This document shows positions 4,957 to 5,792 of a DNA stretch of 5,792 nt, piece after piece (positions within the stretch are counted from its first letter, which is position 1; every line of letters starts with the position of its first letter). Source of the DNA: an uncultured cyanobacterium (GTDB lineage: Bacteria; Cyanobacteriota; Cyanobacteriia; PCC-6307; Cyanobiaceae); assembly GCA_903831165.1 (NCBI GenBank), contig CAIKWV010000023.1:1-5792 (forward strand). The letters run 5' to 3'. A program made the position numbers and the translations under genes. Under the pieces are notes generated by a model that saw only the letters and a list, made by a program, of their open reading frames with translations, ran no database searches and had not been told where the DNA came from.

Positions 4957-5526
4957 ATGGTGGGGTGGGGCGCCTGGGTGCGGGTGGGCCTGTGTCTCCT
5001 CGTTCCGCCTGTCTTGTCGTTGCCTTTGGACCCGCTTTTGCAGCCATCCATCCCCGTCCTGGAGCCCGCGCTGGACGCAGCTCTGCCGTCAGCTCCGGCG
5101 ACCAGCCTGGAGATGTCAGCCGCCGCCCGGACGCTCCCGCCACGAGAGGCTTCCGGGCGGCCTGGGGAGCGTCGGGGGATCGACCTGGCCCGGCTGCTGA
5201 TCCGCGATCCGGAGCACAGCCTGTTGTTGCGGGTCGCCGGCGACTCGATGCAGGGCGCCGGCATCCGGCACGGCGATCTGCTGGTGGTGGAGCGCTGCCA
5301 CGAGGCCCGGGCCGGAACGATCGTGGTGGTGCGCTTCGGCGGCCAGTTCACCCTCAAGCGGCTCTGCCAGAGCCCCGGCCGCCGCTGGCTGGAGGCCGCC
5401 CATCCCGACTATCCGCCGATCCCGCTGGAGGCCTTGCCGGACAGCGGCGACGGCCGGACGGGCTTTGCGGGTGGCGTTGACGTGCAGCTCTGGGGTGTGG
5501 CCGTCCATGTGATCCGCACGCTCTGA
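4957..5526 (+). CDS. umuD: UmuD-like S24 family protein with atypical N-terminus
   Basis: UmuD is the SOS partner of UmuC. RecA-stimulated self-cleavage yields UmuD', which with UmuC forms DNA polymerase V for translesion synthesis. The C-terminal part is clearly UmuD/LexA peptidase: GIDLARLLIRDPEHS at 74-88, GDSM with catalytic Ser97, GAGIRHGDLLVVER at 100-113, FTLKRL with catalytic Lys134, HPDYPPIPL at 149-157, and WGVAVHVIRTL at the end. A 12-15 residue insertion sits near 160-174. The first 70 residues are odd: a hydrophobic, Pro/Leu-rich stretch replaces the usual arm, and no Ala-Gly or Cys-Gly cleavage pair lies about 35 residues before Ser97 (the nearest candidate is Ser66-Gly67). From ATG 4957 the protein is 189 residues against about 140 for UmuD. 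An in-frame ATG at 5113 gives 137 and may be the true start. umuC follows after 5 bases. Confidence 0.85.
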   Translation: MVGWGAWVRVGLCLLVPPVLSLPLDPLLQPSIPVLEPALDAALPSAPATSLEMSAAARTLPPREASGRPGERRGIDLARLLIRDPEHSLLLRVAGDSMQGAGIRHGDLLVVERCHEARAGTIVVVRFGGQFTLKRLCQSPGRRWLEAAHPDYPPIPLEALPDSGDGRTGFAGGVDVQLWGVAVHVIRTL

Positions 5527-5531
5527 TCCGC

Positions 5532-5792
5532 ATGGCCCGCGCCACCGTGCTGATCGACGGCAACAACTTCTACGCCTCCTGCGAGGCGGTGCTCGATCCC
5601 TCCGTGATCGGCCGGCCGCTGGTGGTGCTCTCCAACAACGACGGCTGCATCGTCTCCCGCAGCGCCGAGGCCCGGGCCCTGGGCATCCCCATGGGCAGCC
5701 CCTACTTCAAGCTGCGCCCCCAGCTGCAACGCCACGGCGTGATCGTGCGCAGCTCCAACTATGGCCTCTACGCCGACATGAGCCAGCGGCTG
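5532..5792 (+). CDS. umuC: UmuC, Y-family DNA polymerase V catalytic subunit, N-terminal part
   Basis: UmuC is the catalytic subunit of DNA polymerase V, which copies across lesions during the SOS response. The first 87 residues are present and the gene runs off the window. Motifs: IDGNNFYASCE at 8-18 with metal ligand Asp9 and steric-gate Tyr14, GRPLVVLSNNDGCIVSRS at 27-44, ARALGIPMG at 47-55, and SSNYGLYADMS near 74-84. These match Y-family UmuC closely and show no damage. The second acidic motif of the active site and the C-terminal little-finger and clamp-binding regions lie outside. ATG 5532 is 5 bases after the umuD stop, with no strong ribosome site, so translational coupling to umuD is likely. 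A GTG at 5547 is possible but would remove family residues only at the very N-terminus. Confidence 0.95.
   Translation, partial: MARATVLIDGNNFYASCEAVLDPSVIGRPLVVLSNNDGCIVSRSAEARALGIPMGSPYFKLRPQLQRHGVIVRSSNYGLYADMSQRL

Noticed and set aside
4947..5480. Plus-strand frame from GTG 4947 overlapping umuD, considered as a frameshifted UmuD N-terminus
   Set aside because: I read all three plus frames across 4947-5170 for a UmuD arm (GFPSPA-type motif) and found none convincing. GFRAA in this frame is too weak to claim a frameshift.
1..5792. tRNA, rRNA, CRISPR array, IS element, phage or toxin-antitoxin module
   Set aside because: I saw no T-arm or acceptor pairing, no spaced repeats, no transposase or integrase motifs, no terminal inverted repeats and no paired small toxin-antitoxin frames.

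Overview
The window looks like chromosomal DNA of an alpha-cyanobacterium of the Synechococcus/Cyanobium (picocyanobacterial) type. It is GC-rich throughout. It encodes a probable thylakoid-lumen pentapeptide protein and a TMEM165/GDT1-family (Mnx-like) transporter, holds two perfect copies of the cyanobacterial HIP1 octamer, and has a cyanobacterial-style LexA half-site in front of a umuDC pair. The assignment rests on gene content and my memory of family sequences, not on a database search.

Layout, left to right. Positions 1-797 (minus) hold most of rsmA, the 16S rRNA dimethyladenosine methyltransferase; its C-terminus is cut by the window edge. Divergent from it is a small secreted protein of unknown function (890-1273, plus), which converges on yraN, an endonuclease-like UPF0102 gene (1317-1709, minus). 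A 267-base gap with several dyad symmetries (1710-1976) precedes a plus-strand pair: a signal-peptide-bearing pentapeptide-repeat protein (1977-2597), then a hypothetical protein with a good ribosome binding site (2619-3068). This pair converges on a minus-strand metal-transport operon, read from right to left: a two-motif GDT1/Mnx-type transporter (4046-4684), then a CDF zinc-type efflux protein (3113-4033) 12 bases further on. A 272-base divergent region (4685-4956) ends in a LexA-like box in front of umuD (4957-5526) and umuC (5532 to the window end).

The genes fall into independent functions: ribosome maturation (rsmA), lumen or envelope proteins, divalent-metal homeostasis (the GDT1-CDF operon), and SOS translesion synthesis (umuDC). 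I see no phage, IS element, CRISPR array, tRNA or rRNA, and nothing amounting to a new multi-gene system. The most unusual item is UmuD. It keeps the Ser-Lys catalytic pair, but its N-terminus is long, hydrophobic and unlike UmuD, it has no recognisable Ala/Cys-Gly self-cleavage site, and the LexA-like box sits three bases before its first ATG. Together these suggest that the real start is internal, giving a product resembling pre-processed UmuD'.
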